Positions 18,105 to 26,724 are shown, counted from the first letter of the stretch. The stretch: DNA of 64,000 bases from Methylocapsa aurea (GCF_000746085.1 NZ_JQKO01000004.1:124001-188000), one strand, 5' to 3'. The notes: a model not told the origin generated them from the letters alone. Program-made: numbers and translations.

Positions 18105-18884
18105 TTATTGCTTAGGCGGGGAAACGGGCGCAGGCGCCGCCGGAGCGGCGGGATTGGCCGCCGCGCCGGGCTTGGCCGCTTCCAAGCGCTTGCGCTCTTC
18201 CTCAGCGCGCTTCTGCAACTCTTCCTGCAATTTCTTCTGCTGCTCTTCGAGCACCTTCGGATCTATCGCGGGACCGTCGAACGCCTTGCCGAAGCCGACC
18301 AGCGGAATGCCGAAGGTGACTTCATTATTCACCTGGTTCTTCACCGCGACATTCAGGACCGTTCCCTTTTTGAGCTGGTCGATGGTGGCGCCCTTGACCT
18401 TGGCTTCCGCGAAACAACCGTTCGGGAAGCAGATTTCGAAATTGCCCTCCAGCGTCGCGCCTTTGTCCACGGCGAAGCGGAAGCCCGGCCGCAACAAAAG
18501 CCCAACCGGCATCAGAAGGCGGACAATGCGCGTGTCATCCCCCGCAACGTCATAGACGGCGAGCGCCAAGACCGGCGGCTGATCCGCCTGCGAGCTGAAA
18601 TCGCGGGTCGTGTAGCAAATTTCCTTATTGGCGGCCTGATCCTTGCCGCAGACCTTGGTCCAGTCGTTTTGCGTCGGCGAGAGCTCGATCTTGACCGGGC
18701 CTTGCGGCTGCTGCGGCTGCCCTTGCTGCGCGGGCGCCTGCGTCTTTTGGGCTGGTTGTTGCGCGGGAGCTGGGGCGGCCGGCTTCTTCGCCGGCGGGTT
18801 GGCCTGCGCGAAAGCCTCCGCGCCGGCTAGCAGGAAAATGCCAGCCATGCCAGCAGCGCCGAGGCGTTTCAACGAGAACGGCAT
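18105..18884 (-). CDS. Secreted IalB-family protein (invasion-associated locus B)
   Basis: A 259-residue exported protein. The signal peptide (LGAAGMAGIFLLAGAEAFAQ) is followed by a Pro/Ala/Gln-rich linker to about residue 65. The IalB domain then shows WTKVCGKD, ICYTTRDFSS, LLMPVGLLLRPGFRFAVDKG, and EGNFEICFPNGCFAEAKVKG. The tail is a charged coiled coil (LEEQQKKLQEELQKRAEEER) ending in a Pro/Ala stretch. IalB was named from Bartonella erythrocyte invasion but is widespread in free-living alphaproteobacteria, where its role is unknown and probably envelope-related. The ATG at 18884 follows AAGGAAA. Two further IalB paralogues lie at 50008-50787 and 58977-59510. Confidence 0.88.
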   Translation of the reverse strand: MPFSLKRLGAAGMAGIFLLAGAEAFAQANPPAKKPAAPAPAQQPAQKTQAPAQQGQPQQPQGPVKIELSPTQNDWTKVCGKDQAANKEICYTTRDFSSQADQPPVLALAVYDVAGDDTRIVRLLMPVGLLLRPGFRFAVDKGATLEGNFEICFPNGCFAEAKVKGATIDQLKKGTVLNVAVKNQVNNEVTFGIPLVGFGKAFDGPAIDPKVLEEQQKKLQEELQKRAEEERKRLEAAKPGAAANPAAPAAPAPVSPPKQ

Positions 18885-19328
18885 CAGATTTCCTTTCAAT
18901 TGATCGGCCTTTCGAGAAAGTGTCGCGCCGATCGATCGGCGACAGCCTCTCTTCATCCGGCGATAGAAGCAACCAGCGGCAGACAAAGCCGAGATTGTGT
19001 GCCGCCGTCAAGAAAGGCGCGCATGGTGCCGCCTCGATTGTGGCGAAATCGGCTTTGTTGCTTGGGTTAAGCATTATTTGGCCTGCTTGCAAGTCCGGCG
19101 GCCGAGTCCGGCGGCGGCTCTGGCCCAGGCCGGATTTCCGCTTTCCTGCCGCAACGGACCGCGACTCGCGCGATCTCGCAAGTTACTCTCAATACAAAGC
19201 TTTTTCGGAGAAAACAGCTCGCCGCGCCCCGCTTCAGCTTGCGCCAAGCGGTTCGGCGCGCCACGGCGCAATCCGCCCCCGCCCGCGTTGGCCATGCGAA
19301 TCACATCTCGATAGTTTAGATTGCAACG
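18885..19328. other. Divergent intergenic region
   Basis: A 444-bp gene-free region between the minus-strand IalB gene and the plus-strand solute-binding protein gene. It should contain both promoters, though none is clear by eye. A short direct repeat AGTCCGGCGGC occurs twice near 19091-19120. No RNA gene was recognised. Confidence 0.4.
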
Positions 19329-21173
19329 ATGACCCAGCGCTTGATTCGGTTCGCCTTGGCTGTTTTCGCGGCCGCTTTCATATCCCTTGCGGTTTCGGCC
19401 GCTCAATCTCGCGCGGAGGCCGAGCCCGCCGCTTCGGCGCCCCAGCCGGCGATCGCCATGCATGGCGAGCCCGACCTGCCGGCGGATTTCGATCATTTGC
19501 CTTATGCCGCGCCCGATGCGCCAAAGGGCGGGCGCCTGGCGATCGGGTTTTTGGGCACGTTCGACAGTCTCAATCCGTTCAACCTGAAGGCCGGCTCGAC
19601 CGCGCAGGGACTGAACGGCAATGTCTTCGAAACCTTGATGACGCGCTCCCTCGACGAGCCCTTCACGCTCTATGGATTGATCGCAAAGTCCATCGAAACC
19701 GACGCCGACCGCTCCCGCGTGACCTTCCGGCTCGATCCGCGCGCCCATTTTTCGGACGGCGCGCCGATCACCTCCGCCGACGTCCGCTTCACCTTCGATC
19801 TCCTCAAGACCAGGGGACGGCCGCAGCAGCGCGCCGCCTATGGGCTGGTGAAGGCGGTCGAAACGCCGGACCCTTTGACGATCTCCTATGATCTTGCCGG
19901 CATCGGCGACCGGGAAATGCCTTTGACCTTGGCTTTGATGCCTGTGCTGCCCCGCCACAAGATCGATCTGGCGCGGTTCGACGACGCCAGCCTGGAAGTC
20001 CCGACCGGCTCCGGGCCCTACAAGATTGCCGACGTCCGGCCGGGCGAGCGGTTGATCCTCGCCCGCGATCGAAATTATTGGGCCAAGGATCTGCCGATCC
20101 GCCGCGGCCTCTATAATTTCGATGAAATCGACATCGAATATTTCCGCGACGCCAACAGCCTGTTCGAGGCCTTCCAGGCCGGCCTCCTCGATTTTCGGGT
20201 CGAGACCAATCCGGTGCGCTGGACGACCGGCTATGATTTCCCGGCGATGCGCGACCATCGCGTCTTTCGCGAAAGCCTGCCAATCGGCGGCCCCAAGGGC
20301 ATGGAAGGGTTCGCGTTCAATCTGCGCCGGCCGCTTTTCGCCGATGTCAGAGTGCGCGAGGCCTTGGGGCTTCTGTTCGATTTCGAGTGGATCAACGCCA
20401 ATCTCTACAATGGACTCTACAAGCGCACGGCGAGCTTTTTCGATGAATCCGACCTCGCCTCGACCGGGCGGCCGGCGAGCCCTGCTGAGCGCGCCCTGCT
20501 CGCGGGATTTCCCGGCGCGGTCCGGGCCGATATTCTCGAAGGGCGATGGGCGCCGGCGCGGACCAATGGATCGGGACAGGACCGGAGCGAGCCCAAACGC
20601 GCCCTCGCTCTCTTGCGCGAGGCGGGCTATGAACTTGACAATGGCCGGCTGGTGAAAGGCGGCGAGCCGCTCGCCTTCGAGATCATGGTAAAAGATCGCA
20701 GCCAGGAGCGCCTCGCCCTCAATTATGCGGATTCGCTGGCGCGGGTCGGCGTCGCCGTCAAGATCAGGCTCGTCGATGAAGTGCAATACCAGCGGCGGCG
20801 GCAGAAATTCGATTTCGACATGATGCTCGGAAGCTGGCTCGCCTCGGCCTCGCCCGGCAACGAGCAGCGCTCGCGCTGGGGCTCGGCCAGCGCCGATCAG
20901 GAAGCCTCGTTCAACCTCGCCGGGGCCAAATCGCCGGCGATCGACGCGCTCATCGCCGCGCTTCTCTCGGCGAAAACCCGCGAGGATTTCATCGCCGCCG
21001 CGCGCTCCTACGACCGCGCGCTCCTGTCGGGCTTCTATATCGTGCCGCTGTTTCACGCGCCCGATCAATGGATCGCGGCCTCATCGACGCTGGCGCGGCC
21101 GCAGCGGCTGCCGCGCTATGGTTCGCCGACGGCCGGCGCGACGCTAGATACATGGTGGAAAAAGCAGCCCTGA
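19329..21173 (+). CDS. ABC transporter substrate-binding protein, family 5 (YejA-like)
   Basis: A 614-residue periplasmic binding protein. The signal peptide is the hydrophobic stretch FALAVFAAAFISLAVSAAQS. The mature protein shows SBP_bac_5 features: YAAPDAPKGGRLAIGFLGTF with DSLNPFNLKA, then VTFRLDPRAHFSDGAPITSA, and the GSGPYKIADVRPGERLILAR segment. The N-terminal DLPADFDHLPYAAPDAPKGG is typical of YejA-type peptide/microcin C binding proteins. No YejB/YejE/YejF permease or ATPase genes are adjacent; the next gene is a slipin. It is therefore an orphan binding protein in this window. Ligand is probably a peptide, by family only. Confidence 0.9.
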   Translation: MTQRLIRFALAVFAAAFISLAVSAAQSRAEAEPAASAPQPAIAMHGEPDLPADFDHLPYAAPDAPKGGRLAIGFLGTFDSLNPFNLKAGSTAQGLNGNVFETLMTRSLDEPFTLYGLIAKSIETDADRSRVTFRLDPRAHFSDGAPITSADVRFTFDLLKTRGRPQQRAAYGLVKAVETPDPLTISYDLAGIGDREMPLTLALMPVLPRHKIDLARFDDASLEVPTGSGPYKIADVRPGERLILARDRNYWAKDLPIRRGLYNFDEIDIEYFRDANSLFEAFQAGLLDFRVETNPVRWTTGYDFPAMRDHRVFRESLPIGGPKGMEGFAFNLRRPLFADVRVREALGLLFDFEWINANLYNGLYKRTASFFDESDLASTGRPASPAERALLAGFPGAVRADILEGRWAPARTNGSGQDRSEPKRALALLREAGYELDNGRLVKGGEPLAFEIMVKDRSQERLALNYADSLARVGVAVKIRLVDEVQYQRRRQKFDFDMMLGSWLASASPGNEQRSRWGSASADQEASFNLAGAKSPAIDALIAALLSAKTREDFIAAARSYDRALLSGFYIVPLFHAPDQWIAASSTLARPQRLPRYGSPTAGATLDTWWKKQP

Positions 21174-21210
21174 CGCGTCTGACTGCCTTGGGGCAATTGG
21201 AGAGATCTCG

Positions 21211-21996
21211 ATGATTGGCGCCTCCCCCCTTTCCATCGGCCTCGCGGTCCTCGCGCTGCTGCTTCTCCTCGCCAGCGTGCGGATCGCCAACCAATATCAA
21301 AGGGCCGTGGTGTTCCGGCTCGGCAAATATATGCGCACCGCGGGACCGGGGCTTTATCTGCTGATCCCGCTGATCGATCGAGCCTGGACCATCGATCTGC
21401 GGACGATGACGACGGCGGTGGAGCAGCAGGAGGCGATCACCAAGGATAATGTGCCGGTGAAGATCAACGCGGTGATCTGGCGCCGGGTGATCGATCCCAA
21501 ACGCTCCGTCGTCGAGGTTGTCGATGTTGGCGATTCGGTCGTTCAGGTCGCGGTGACCGCGCTGCGCGGCGTCATCGGCCAGCATACGCTGGACGACGTC
21601 TTGAAGGAGCAGCAGGCGATCTCCGAGGCGCTACAGGCCTCGATCGATCGCGTCACCGAACCCTGGGGCGTCAAGGTCGAGCGCGTCCAGATGAAAAACG
21701 TCGAAATTCCCGAATCCATGCAGCGCGCGATGGCGCAAGAGGCCGAGGCTCTGCGCGAAAAGCGCGCGCGCCGGATCAAGGCGGAGGCCGAGGTCGAAGC
21801 CGCGACGCTTTTGCGGCAGGCGGCGGAAATCATCATGCAAAGCCCGGCCGGCCTGGAATTGCGCCGCATGCAGATGATCACCGAAGTCGGCGCCGAGCAG
21901 AACACGATGACCATCATCATGATGCCGAGCGAATTCGTCGAAATGGCGCGGGCGTTCGCGCAGAGGTCGGGGAGCGGCGGCGAAAGAGGAAGTTAG
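21211..21996 (+). CDS. Slipin (stomatin/SPFH family membrane protein)
   Basis: A 261-residue membrane-anchored SPFH protein. One N-terminal transmembrane segment (SIGLAVLALLLLLASVRI) is followed by the stomatin core: NQYQRAVVFRLGKYMRTAGP, IDLRTMTTAVEQQEAITKDN, and WGVKVERVQMKNVEIPESMQ. A charged coiled-coil region (QEAEALREKRARRIKAEAEV) then precedes the C-terminal TMTIIMMPSEF. Such proteins form oligomeric scaffolds on the inner membrane. Slipins are usually paired with an NfeD protease-like partner; none is next to it here. It starts 37 bp after the binding-protein gene and may be co-transcribed with it. Confidence 0.93.
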   Translation: MIGASPLSIGLAVLALLLLLASVRIANQYQRAVVFRLGKYMRTAGPGLYLLIPLIDRAWTIDLRTMTTAVEQQEAITKDNVPVKINAVIWRRVIDPKRSVVEVVDVGDSVVQVAVTALRGVIGQHTLDDVLKEQQAISEALQASIDRVTEPWGVKVERVQMKNVEIPESMQRAMAQEAEALREKRARRIKAEAEVEAATLLRQAAEIIMQSPAGLELRRMQMITEVGAEQNTMTIIMMPSEFVEMARAFAQRSGSGGERGS

Positions 21997-22123
21997 CCTA
22001 CGGGTTTCGGGTGGGCGCCTTTGAAACGGAGCCGAGATGAGCGCGCGCCGTATGAGGCCGAGGAGCCGGCGCCCCTATGCATTTGGCCGAGAGTCAAAGC
22101 AAAAGAGATTCTTAGTAAAGGAG

Positions 22124-22155
22124 ACAGATCCGCTTTAGCGCTCTAACGGATCTGT
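22124..22155. terminator. Bidirectional terminator-like hairpin
   Basis: A perfect 9-bp inverted repeat, ACAGATCCG (22124-22132) / CGGATCTGT (22147-22155), with a 14-nt loop. It is followed on the plus strand by a T-rich stretch (CTTGTCTTTCT). It lies between the convergent slipin (+) and metallophosphatase (-) genes, the expected place for a shared terminator. Confidence 0.6.
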
Positions 22156-22167
22156 CTTGTCTTTCTA

Positions 22168-23265
22168 TTATTGACAGCTGGACAGCGGATCGGCGCAGTA
22201 TGGAACGTTCTTCCAACTGAAGACGCCAGACGTGCGCGTGTCGATGGTCAGTCGCAGCCACTCGGCCGGCTTATTCGTTGAACCTTGCACGGTGATGCGC
22301 GTCAGATTGGCCACGGGCTGGGTGTGGTGGATCAAACCTATCGCGCTGCTCGGATTCGCGAGCGGATGATCAGTCCCAAAGACATGCGAATCGCCGTTGA
22401 GGAGCAGCACTGGCCGGCCGAACTGAATGCTGAGATTGGCCAATTGCTGCACAAAGGGCGTGTACCCGTTCAACCCATCGCCGCCCTGAACAATCGCCGC
22501 CGGATCCCACATATCGGCTTGCAGAGCGATGACCACGGCTTTGGCGCGTCGGGATATCGCCAAATTGAACGCCGCCTTCAGCCACCGGATATCGGCGGCG
22601 GTGCGGTCGGCAACTTCCTTTGCCTGCAAGGAAGGGTTCTCAAAGCCGTTGGTCCATGGCAAGGCATCATTGTTCGACCCGGGCATATTCAAGGTCGCGA
22701 ACACCACTTTCTCGTCTTCCCAGATCACGTTTTCAACGAACTGGGCGTCGGCAGGAAACGCCGGATCGAAATCTATCGCCTGACTCCACACGCTTTTCTC
22801 TTCGAGCCCTAAAGTCTTTCCGGGCCTGGCGAAAAACAGGCTCCGCACGCTCGCCAATTCCTTGAGCGGATCGCCACTCTTGAACTCCTTGGCCTTGTGG
22901 CAGTCAGTCCATTCATTATCGCCTGGCGTATACACGACAGGAGATTTGAATTGCTGGAACTGGAAATAGATCTGCTGATTCCAGCCCGGATTCGAGGCGG
23001 ATATCGGAGGCAGAATGCCGGCGCTCGTACAGGCCAAGCTGCCGGAATGAATGTCACCGACATGAATCACGCGGCTGACGGCGGGATCCGCATTGACCGA
23101 GTTGATAAGAAGCGGCGCATTGGTCAGCAAGTTTTGATTGTAAGGCCAATCGCCAAAAACGGCGATTGTAAGCTTGCCGTTGTTTAGGCGGTCATCGGCG
23201 ATCGCCGAATGATTGACGATGGCCGCCGCTGCGAGCAGCGCGGTTGAAAGCAGAAGCCTTTTCAT
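22168..23265 (-). CDS. Secreted calcineurin-like metallophosphoesterase
   Basis: A 365-residue protein with a signal peptide (MKRLLLSTALLAAAAIVNHS, cleaved near AIADD). The dinuclear metal centre motifs are in order: FGDWPYN (residues 37-43), VIHVGDIHSG (67-75), VVYTPGDNEWTDCHK, and LLLNGDSHVFGTDHP near residues 290-304. This matches the D-x-H, GD, GDN and GHxH pattern of metallophosphoesterases in loosened form. The product is probably periplasmic or extracellular, acting on an unknown phosphoester. The final residues include CADPLSSC, a possible disulfide. It ends 13 bp past the terminator shared with the slipin gene. Confidence 0.85.
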   Translation of the reverse strand: MKRLLLSTALLAAAAIVNHSAIADDRLNNGKLTIAVFGDWPYNQNLLTNAPLLINSVNADPAVSRVIHVGDIHSGSLACTSAGILPPISASNPGWNQQIYFQFQQFKSPVVYTPGDNEWTDCHKAKEFKSGDPLKELASVRSLFFARPGKTLGLEEKSVWSQAIDFDPAFPADAQFVENVIWEDEKVVFATLNMPGSNNDALPWTNGFENPSLQAKEVADRTAADIRWLKAAFNLAISRRAKAVVIALQADMWDPAAIVQGGDGLNGYTPFVQQLANLSIQFGRPVLLLNGDSHVFGTDHPLANPSSAIGLIHHTQPVANLTRITVQGSTNKPAEWLRLTIDTRTSGVFSWKNVPYCADPLSSCQ

Positions 23266-23691
23266 GAAGTTCCCCCCGGTATCTACCGGTCATGGTTGCG
23301 CAAGGCGCGTATGCCGCCGAACCCCGTTCGGAAAAACGTGATTCATTCGAGCAGTTGGCTAAAGAAACGAGCCAGGGGCAGAGAGCGCACAAAAGATGTC
23401 AGACCAATCTCGTCCGCGCACTTGTATATGCATGGCTCTTCATAAGTTTAAATTGGCGATATGTCGGTTTTATGTAGAAGGGATTACGTTTGCGCAAAAT
23501 GTTTGGATGAGGATACAGCCGATGGATCAGACATGCGAAGTCAATTGACAGCCTGCTTCGGCACGCCATCGGCGGTCGGAACGACGTCAAACGCTTCGAA
23601 CGATCCGCACCGTCGAATACCGCCTCGCGGCGTCATGCCGGACGGTTGAGCCAGTCCGGCATGACGCCGTTGATCCAAGCCGCAACGCCCT
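23266..23691. other. Intergenic region with a 16-bp perfect inverted repeat
   Basis: A 426-bp gene-free gap between two minus-strand secreted-enzyme genes, locally AT-rich around 23400-23480. A 62-codon frame at 23461-23649 on the plus strand has no ribosome-binding site and runs into the inverted repeat, so it is not called a gene. The stem-loop at 23628-23669 is listed separately. Confidence 0.4.
23628..23669. terminator. Long stem-loop downstream of choloylglycine hydrolase-like gene
   Basis: CGGCGTCATGCCGGAC (23628-23643) and GTCCGGCATGACGCCG (23654-23669) form a perfect 16-bp stem with a 10-nt loop, 22 bp after the stop of the minus-strand gene. The stem is strong, but no T run follows on either strand, so it may stabilise the mRNA end or be a repetitive palindrome rather than a classical terminator. 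Confidence 0.55.
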
Positions 23692-24798
23692 TCAGGGGTT
23701 CAGCGGCTTGAAAACCTCATCGCCCTTTATCGAGATTTTGACGATGTCCTTGGCGTCTAGGTTCATCTTCATGAGATCGACCATTCGGATCTGGCTGTTG
23801 TCATAGGTGCGGAAATGGTAGCGCTTCGCCTTGAGATCGGCGGCGGAGGTCCATTGCGTATAATCGGCCGGAATATTGCCGTGCGCATCCTTTTCGCGGT
23901 CGCGGGCGGCGCCCTTTGGAATGTCGAATTGATTGAGGATGTGAAACGCCTGCAACACTGCGTCGCGTTCGGTCTTTGACGGCAAGATCGACTGGCTGAA
24001 CGCGACGGCGCGAACAAAGCGCGACGGCGGCGTGAAGTCGCCAGGCAACCCAAGCATCCCCGAGCCCTGGCCGAACGGCTCGAGCGTGATCGGGCCCAGC
24101 TTGACTGGCGGAACGTTGGTCATTGAGAAGTTCACATAGTTGCGCAGATTGGTCATGTGCCAATCGAACGCCGGCGAGTTGGTGATCACGCCCAACAAGT
24201 TGTCATAGACATTGAGCTTGCCGCCAACATATTCGATCACGATGCTTTTCCCGGAGGCGTCATGGGCGATGAAATGAACCTCCGGAGCGAAACCCCATCC
24301 CTCGTAGACCACGGCGGGAACGACAACCTTGCCGATGTTGGATTTTACCTCCTCGACGCTGGCGAAGTTCTCAAGCATCCATGAGCCCAGCTCCCAAGGC
24401 GCCATGGCCTTGCCCGCATCGGCCGCGGCGTAGGGCATGTATTCTGCGGAGGTTGGGAAGTAGAATAGCGCAGCAGCCAAACCTCTTTCATTCAACCCAT
24501 CGAACAAGAACGGCTTGCCCACGCCGTTAAGCCCAACGCTGGCGTATTTCGCCTTCCATTTGAGCCCTTCCTTGCCGTCCGGCGTGGTTCCCGTCCGCGC
24601 ATAGCCGCGCGGAACGATCATCAGCTCGGATTGCATGTCGATGCCGAATTCCAGCGTTCGCGCGTGAACCACGGCGCCGTCTTGTGAAGTCAGGCGGATG
24701 CCGGTGCAAGCCTCAAGGGGTTGCGCAGCGCCGCTCAACAACAGCGCGGCGGCGCCAATGGCGGAAACAACTTTTCGTAAGCTTTGTTGGATAATCAT
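23692..24798 (-). CDS. Secreted linear amide C-N hydrolase (choloylglycine hydrolase family)
   Basis: A 368-residue Ntn-hydrolase. The signal peptide (VVSAIGAAALLLSGAAQPLE) ends just before Cys31 in ACTGIRLTSQDGAVVHARTL; that cysteine becomes the N-terminal nucleophile after cleavage, as in penicillin V acylase and bile salt hydrolase. Other family marks are RTLEFGIDM, DGLNERGLAAALFYFP, and LGVITNSPAFDWHMTNLRNY with the oxyanion asparagine. The ATG at 24798 has an AAGGGAA ribosome-binding site; an upstream start would place the signal peptide oddly. In soil alphaproteobacteria these enzymes are often linked to N-acyl-homoserine lactone or penicillin V hydrolysis, but the substrate here is not known. 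Confidence 0.9.
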   Translation of the reverse strand: MIIQQSLRKVVSAIGAAALLLSGAAQPLEACTGIRLTSQDGAVVHARTLEFGIDMQSELMIVPRGYARTGTTPDGKEGLKWKAKYASVGLNGVGKPFLFDGLNERGLAAALFYFPTSAEYMPYAAADAGKAMAPWELGSWMLENFASVEEVKSNIGKVVVPAVVYEGWGFAPEVHFIAHDASGKSIVIEYVGGKLNVYDNLLGVITNSPAFDWHMTNLRNYVNFSMTNVPPVKLGPITLEPFGQGSGMLGLPGDFTPPSRFVRAVAFSQSILPSKTERDAVLQAFHILNQFDIPKGAARDREKDAHGNIPADYTQWTSAADLKAKRYHFRTYDNSQIRMVDLMKMNLDAKDIVKISIKGDEVFKPLNP

Positions 24799-24950
24799 TA
24801 GGTTTCCCTTTTGTGCAGACATCCGTCGATTGCGCGTTCAATAATGGCGCGGATGTTTATCGTATTCGTAAAAGCTAGCCCTCCCCGTGAGGACCGCTGC
24901 GCAATGGTCTGGCGCCGTCGCCGCCGCGCATCTTCACGAGATTTTCGTAA

Positions 24951-24987
24951 AAAGCGGATGCGGGTTCGCGTTAAGAAAATGCGATAA
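24951..24987. repeat. Dispersed element family 2, copy 3
   Basis: AAAGCGGATGCGGGTTCGCG followed by TTAAGAAAATGCGATAA matches the segments at 14432-14473 and, less well, 10351-10391. It lies in the 207-bp gap before the choloylglycine hydrolase gene and after the SHOCT gene stop. Confidence 0.5.
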
Positions 24988-25005
24988 AGAAGAGTAAGAG
25001 CACTT

Positions 25006-25857
25006 TCACAGCCGGCTCAAAAGCTCCGCCTTTTTGGCGGCGAATTCTTCCTCCGTCAGAATGTTCTTCTGGCGCAGATCCGCCAGCCGTTCGATCATGG
25101 TGAAAATATCGTCGGCGGATTGTCGCGCGGGCGCGGCGCTCGCCGGCGCTTGCGGCGCGGGCGTCGAAGGCGAAGAACCAAAACCATCGCGGCCGCCGGC
25201 TCCTTGGCTTGTTGTATTTTCTTGGCGCGAACCAGCATCCGCTTGGCTTGAAAACGCTCCAGGCGAAACCAAAGGCAGGTCGGCGACGCGCACGAGCCCA
25301 TATTGGCTGGTGAAGGTCAAAGACTGATCGCCGCCCTGTTGTTGGGAGAAGCCGGTGATCTGATGGTCGCCCGCATCATGGACGCTCACCCGGCCATCAT
25401 GTTGAATCGCGAGGCGGCGGGAGGCCGGGAAGAAGGCGTAGCGCAAATCATTCTGGGCGCCGGTCGCCGCCGGAGCGCCGAGTTCGTCCGGCCACCATTG
25501 GCCGGAAGCGGCGCCGGAAATGAACAGGCTGACCCCGTCCGACGCGCTGTGCTGGGACTGGGATTGGCTGGATTTCCGCGGCTCGAACAAGGGCTGAGCG
25601 CGCAAGAGATCGGCCAATTCGGAGCAAAGCCGGTCGACGCGATATTTGAGGCCCTGGTTGAACATATCGCCGACCATGATCATGCCGCCTTGCGACCATT
25701 GCCCCATGCCGCCAAGATCCGGGTGGTTGAACTGGGCCTGGACGCCATTGCCGAGCGCCAGCGCCCGCAGCAGCGTCGCGACCGCCTCGCTGCTGACGCC
25801 ATGGCGCCGCGCCGTCTCATCCACGATTCTGAGCCCTTCGGGGCTGAATTCTTGCAT
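25006..25857 (-). CDS. SHOCT-domain protein
   Basis: A 283-residue protein with no signal peptide or clear membrane helix. The last 36 residues, including LADLRQKNILTEEEFAAKKA, are a short C-terminal (SHOCT) domain, thought to mediate oligomerisation. The N-terminal 90 residues (SPEGLRIVDETARRHGVSSE, then a Gly/Met-rich GGMGQWSQGGMIMVGDMFNQ) resemble other SHOCT proteins of alphaproteobacteria. A central region with SGQWWPDELG and FFPASRRLAIQHDGRVSVHD looks like a small beta domain, and a low-complexity Ser/Pro/Ala linker precedes SHOCT. The ATG at 25857 has AGGAGAT upstream. Function unknown. Confidence 0.8.
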   Translation of the reverse strand: MQEFSPEGLRIVDETARRHGVSSEAVATLLRALALGNGVQAQFNHPDLGGMGQWSQGGMIMVGDMFNQGLKYRVDRLCSELADLLRAQPLFEPRKSSQSQSQHSASDGVSLFISGAASGQWWPDELGAPAATGAQNDLRYAFFPASRRLAIQHDGRVSVHDAGDHQITGFSQQQGGDQSLTFTSQYGLVRVADLPLVSPGAFSSQADAGSRQENTTSQGAGGRDGFGSSPSTPAPQAPASAAPARQSADDIFTMIERLADLRQKNILTEEEFAAKKAELLSRL

Positions 25858-25995
25858 GGCGATCATCTCCTGGGCGCAAGCGCCCATCCATCAGGCCCAT
25901 TATGAGTAGGGCGCCAATTTGCGCTTGGCTTCCGAAAAATACTAAACGTGAACGCAGCGGCGCCGCCCGCCCGCTTTTTGCCGAAGGACCGAGCC

Positions 25996-26655
25996 ATGAG
26001 CGAAACCCAAACCAGGCTCGTCGCCATCGACGCAATCGCCGATGTCGTCTGTCCCTGGTGCTATATCGGCAAGCGCCGGCTCGAGGCGGCGGTCGCGGCG
26101 CAAGACAGTCCCGTTCATGTGCGCTGGCGGCCCTATCAGCTCGACCCCTCGATCCCCCCGGATGGGTTTCCGCGGCAGACCTATCTGGCCAAGAAATTGG
26201 GCGCCGACCGGGTCGAGGAGGTCGAGCGGGAGATCGCGGCGGCCGGGCGGGAAGCGGGCCTCGCCTTCGCCTTCGACAAGATTCAACGCATGCCCAATAC
26301 GCTCGACGCGCATCGGCTCGTGCGCATCGCCAAGATCGGCGGCATTCAAGGCAAGATGGTCGAACGGCTGTTCAGCGCCTATCTGATCGAAGGGCGAGAC
26401 ATTGGCGACCGGGGCCTTCTCATCGAGCTTGGCGTCGAGACCGGCCTCGACCGCGAAACGCTCATCGACCTGTTCGCGCGCCAGGACGACGTGCAATCGG
26501 TGAAGGACGAATTGGCGACGACGCGGCGGCTTGGCCTGACCGGGGCGCCGTTTTTCATTTTCGGCGAGGATGTCGTCGTGCCCGGCGCGCCATCGCAGGA
26601 CATTTTTGCCGCCGCGCTCGCCAAGGCGCGCCGCGCGCCCTCACGGACGAATTGA
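25996..26655 (+). CDS. DsbA-family oxidoreductase, FrnE-like (CPWC)
   Basis: A 219-residue thioredoxin-fold protein with the active-site motif CPWC at residues 19-22 (DVVCPWCYIGKRRLE), an inserted helical domain, and the cis-proline loop GAPFFIFGEDVVVPGA near the C-terminus. The motif FDKIQRMPNTLDAHRL is characteristic of FrnE/2-hydroxychromene isomerase-type DsbA proteins. There is no signal peptide, so it acts in the cytoplasm, as for Deinococcus FrnE, which is a thiol-disulfide isomerase. The ATG at 25996 follows AAGGA; an upstream frame is not supported. It is the first of two tandem paralogues, separated by a dispersed repeat. Confidence 0.9.
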   Translation: MSETQTRLVAIDAIADVVCPWCYIGKRRLEAAVAAQDSPVHVRWRPYQLDPSIPPDGFPRQTYLAKKLGADRVEEVEREIAAAGREAGLAFAFDKIQRMPNTLDAHRLVRIAKIGGIQGKMVERLFSAYLIEGRDIGDRGLLIELGVETGLDRETLIDLFARQDDVQSVKDELATTRRLGLTGAPFFIFGEDVVVPGAPSQDIFAAALAKARRAPSRTN

Positions 26656-26724
26656 GGTTTTGGGCGCCGCTCCTGGCTGGGCCTCTTCGTCCGAGCACGG
26701 AAATTGCTGTCTTGCTCGGCGCCA

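Noticed and set aside
19074-21068. Minus-strand open frame of over 660 codons
   Set aside because: Antisense to the solute-binding protein gene, which has clear family motifs and a signal peptide; the reverse frame has neither.
23461-23649. Short 62-codon frame in an intergenic gap
   Set aside because: No ribosome-binding site, and it reads into the 16-bp inverted repeat; composition is not coding-like.
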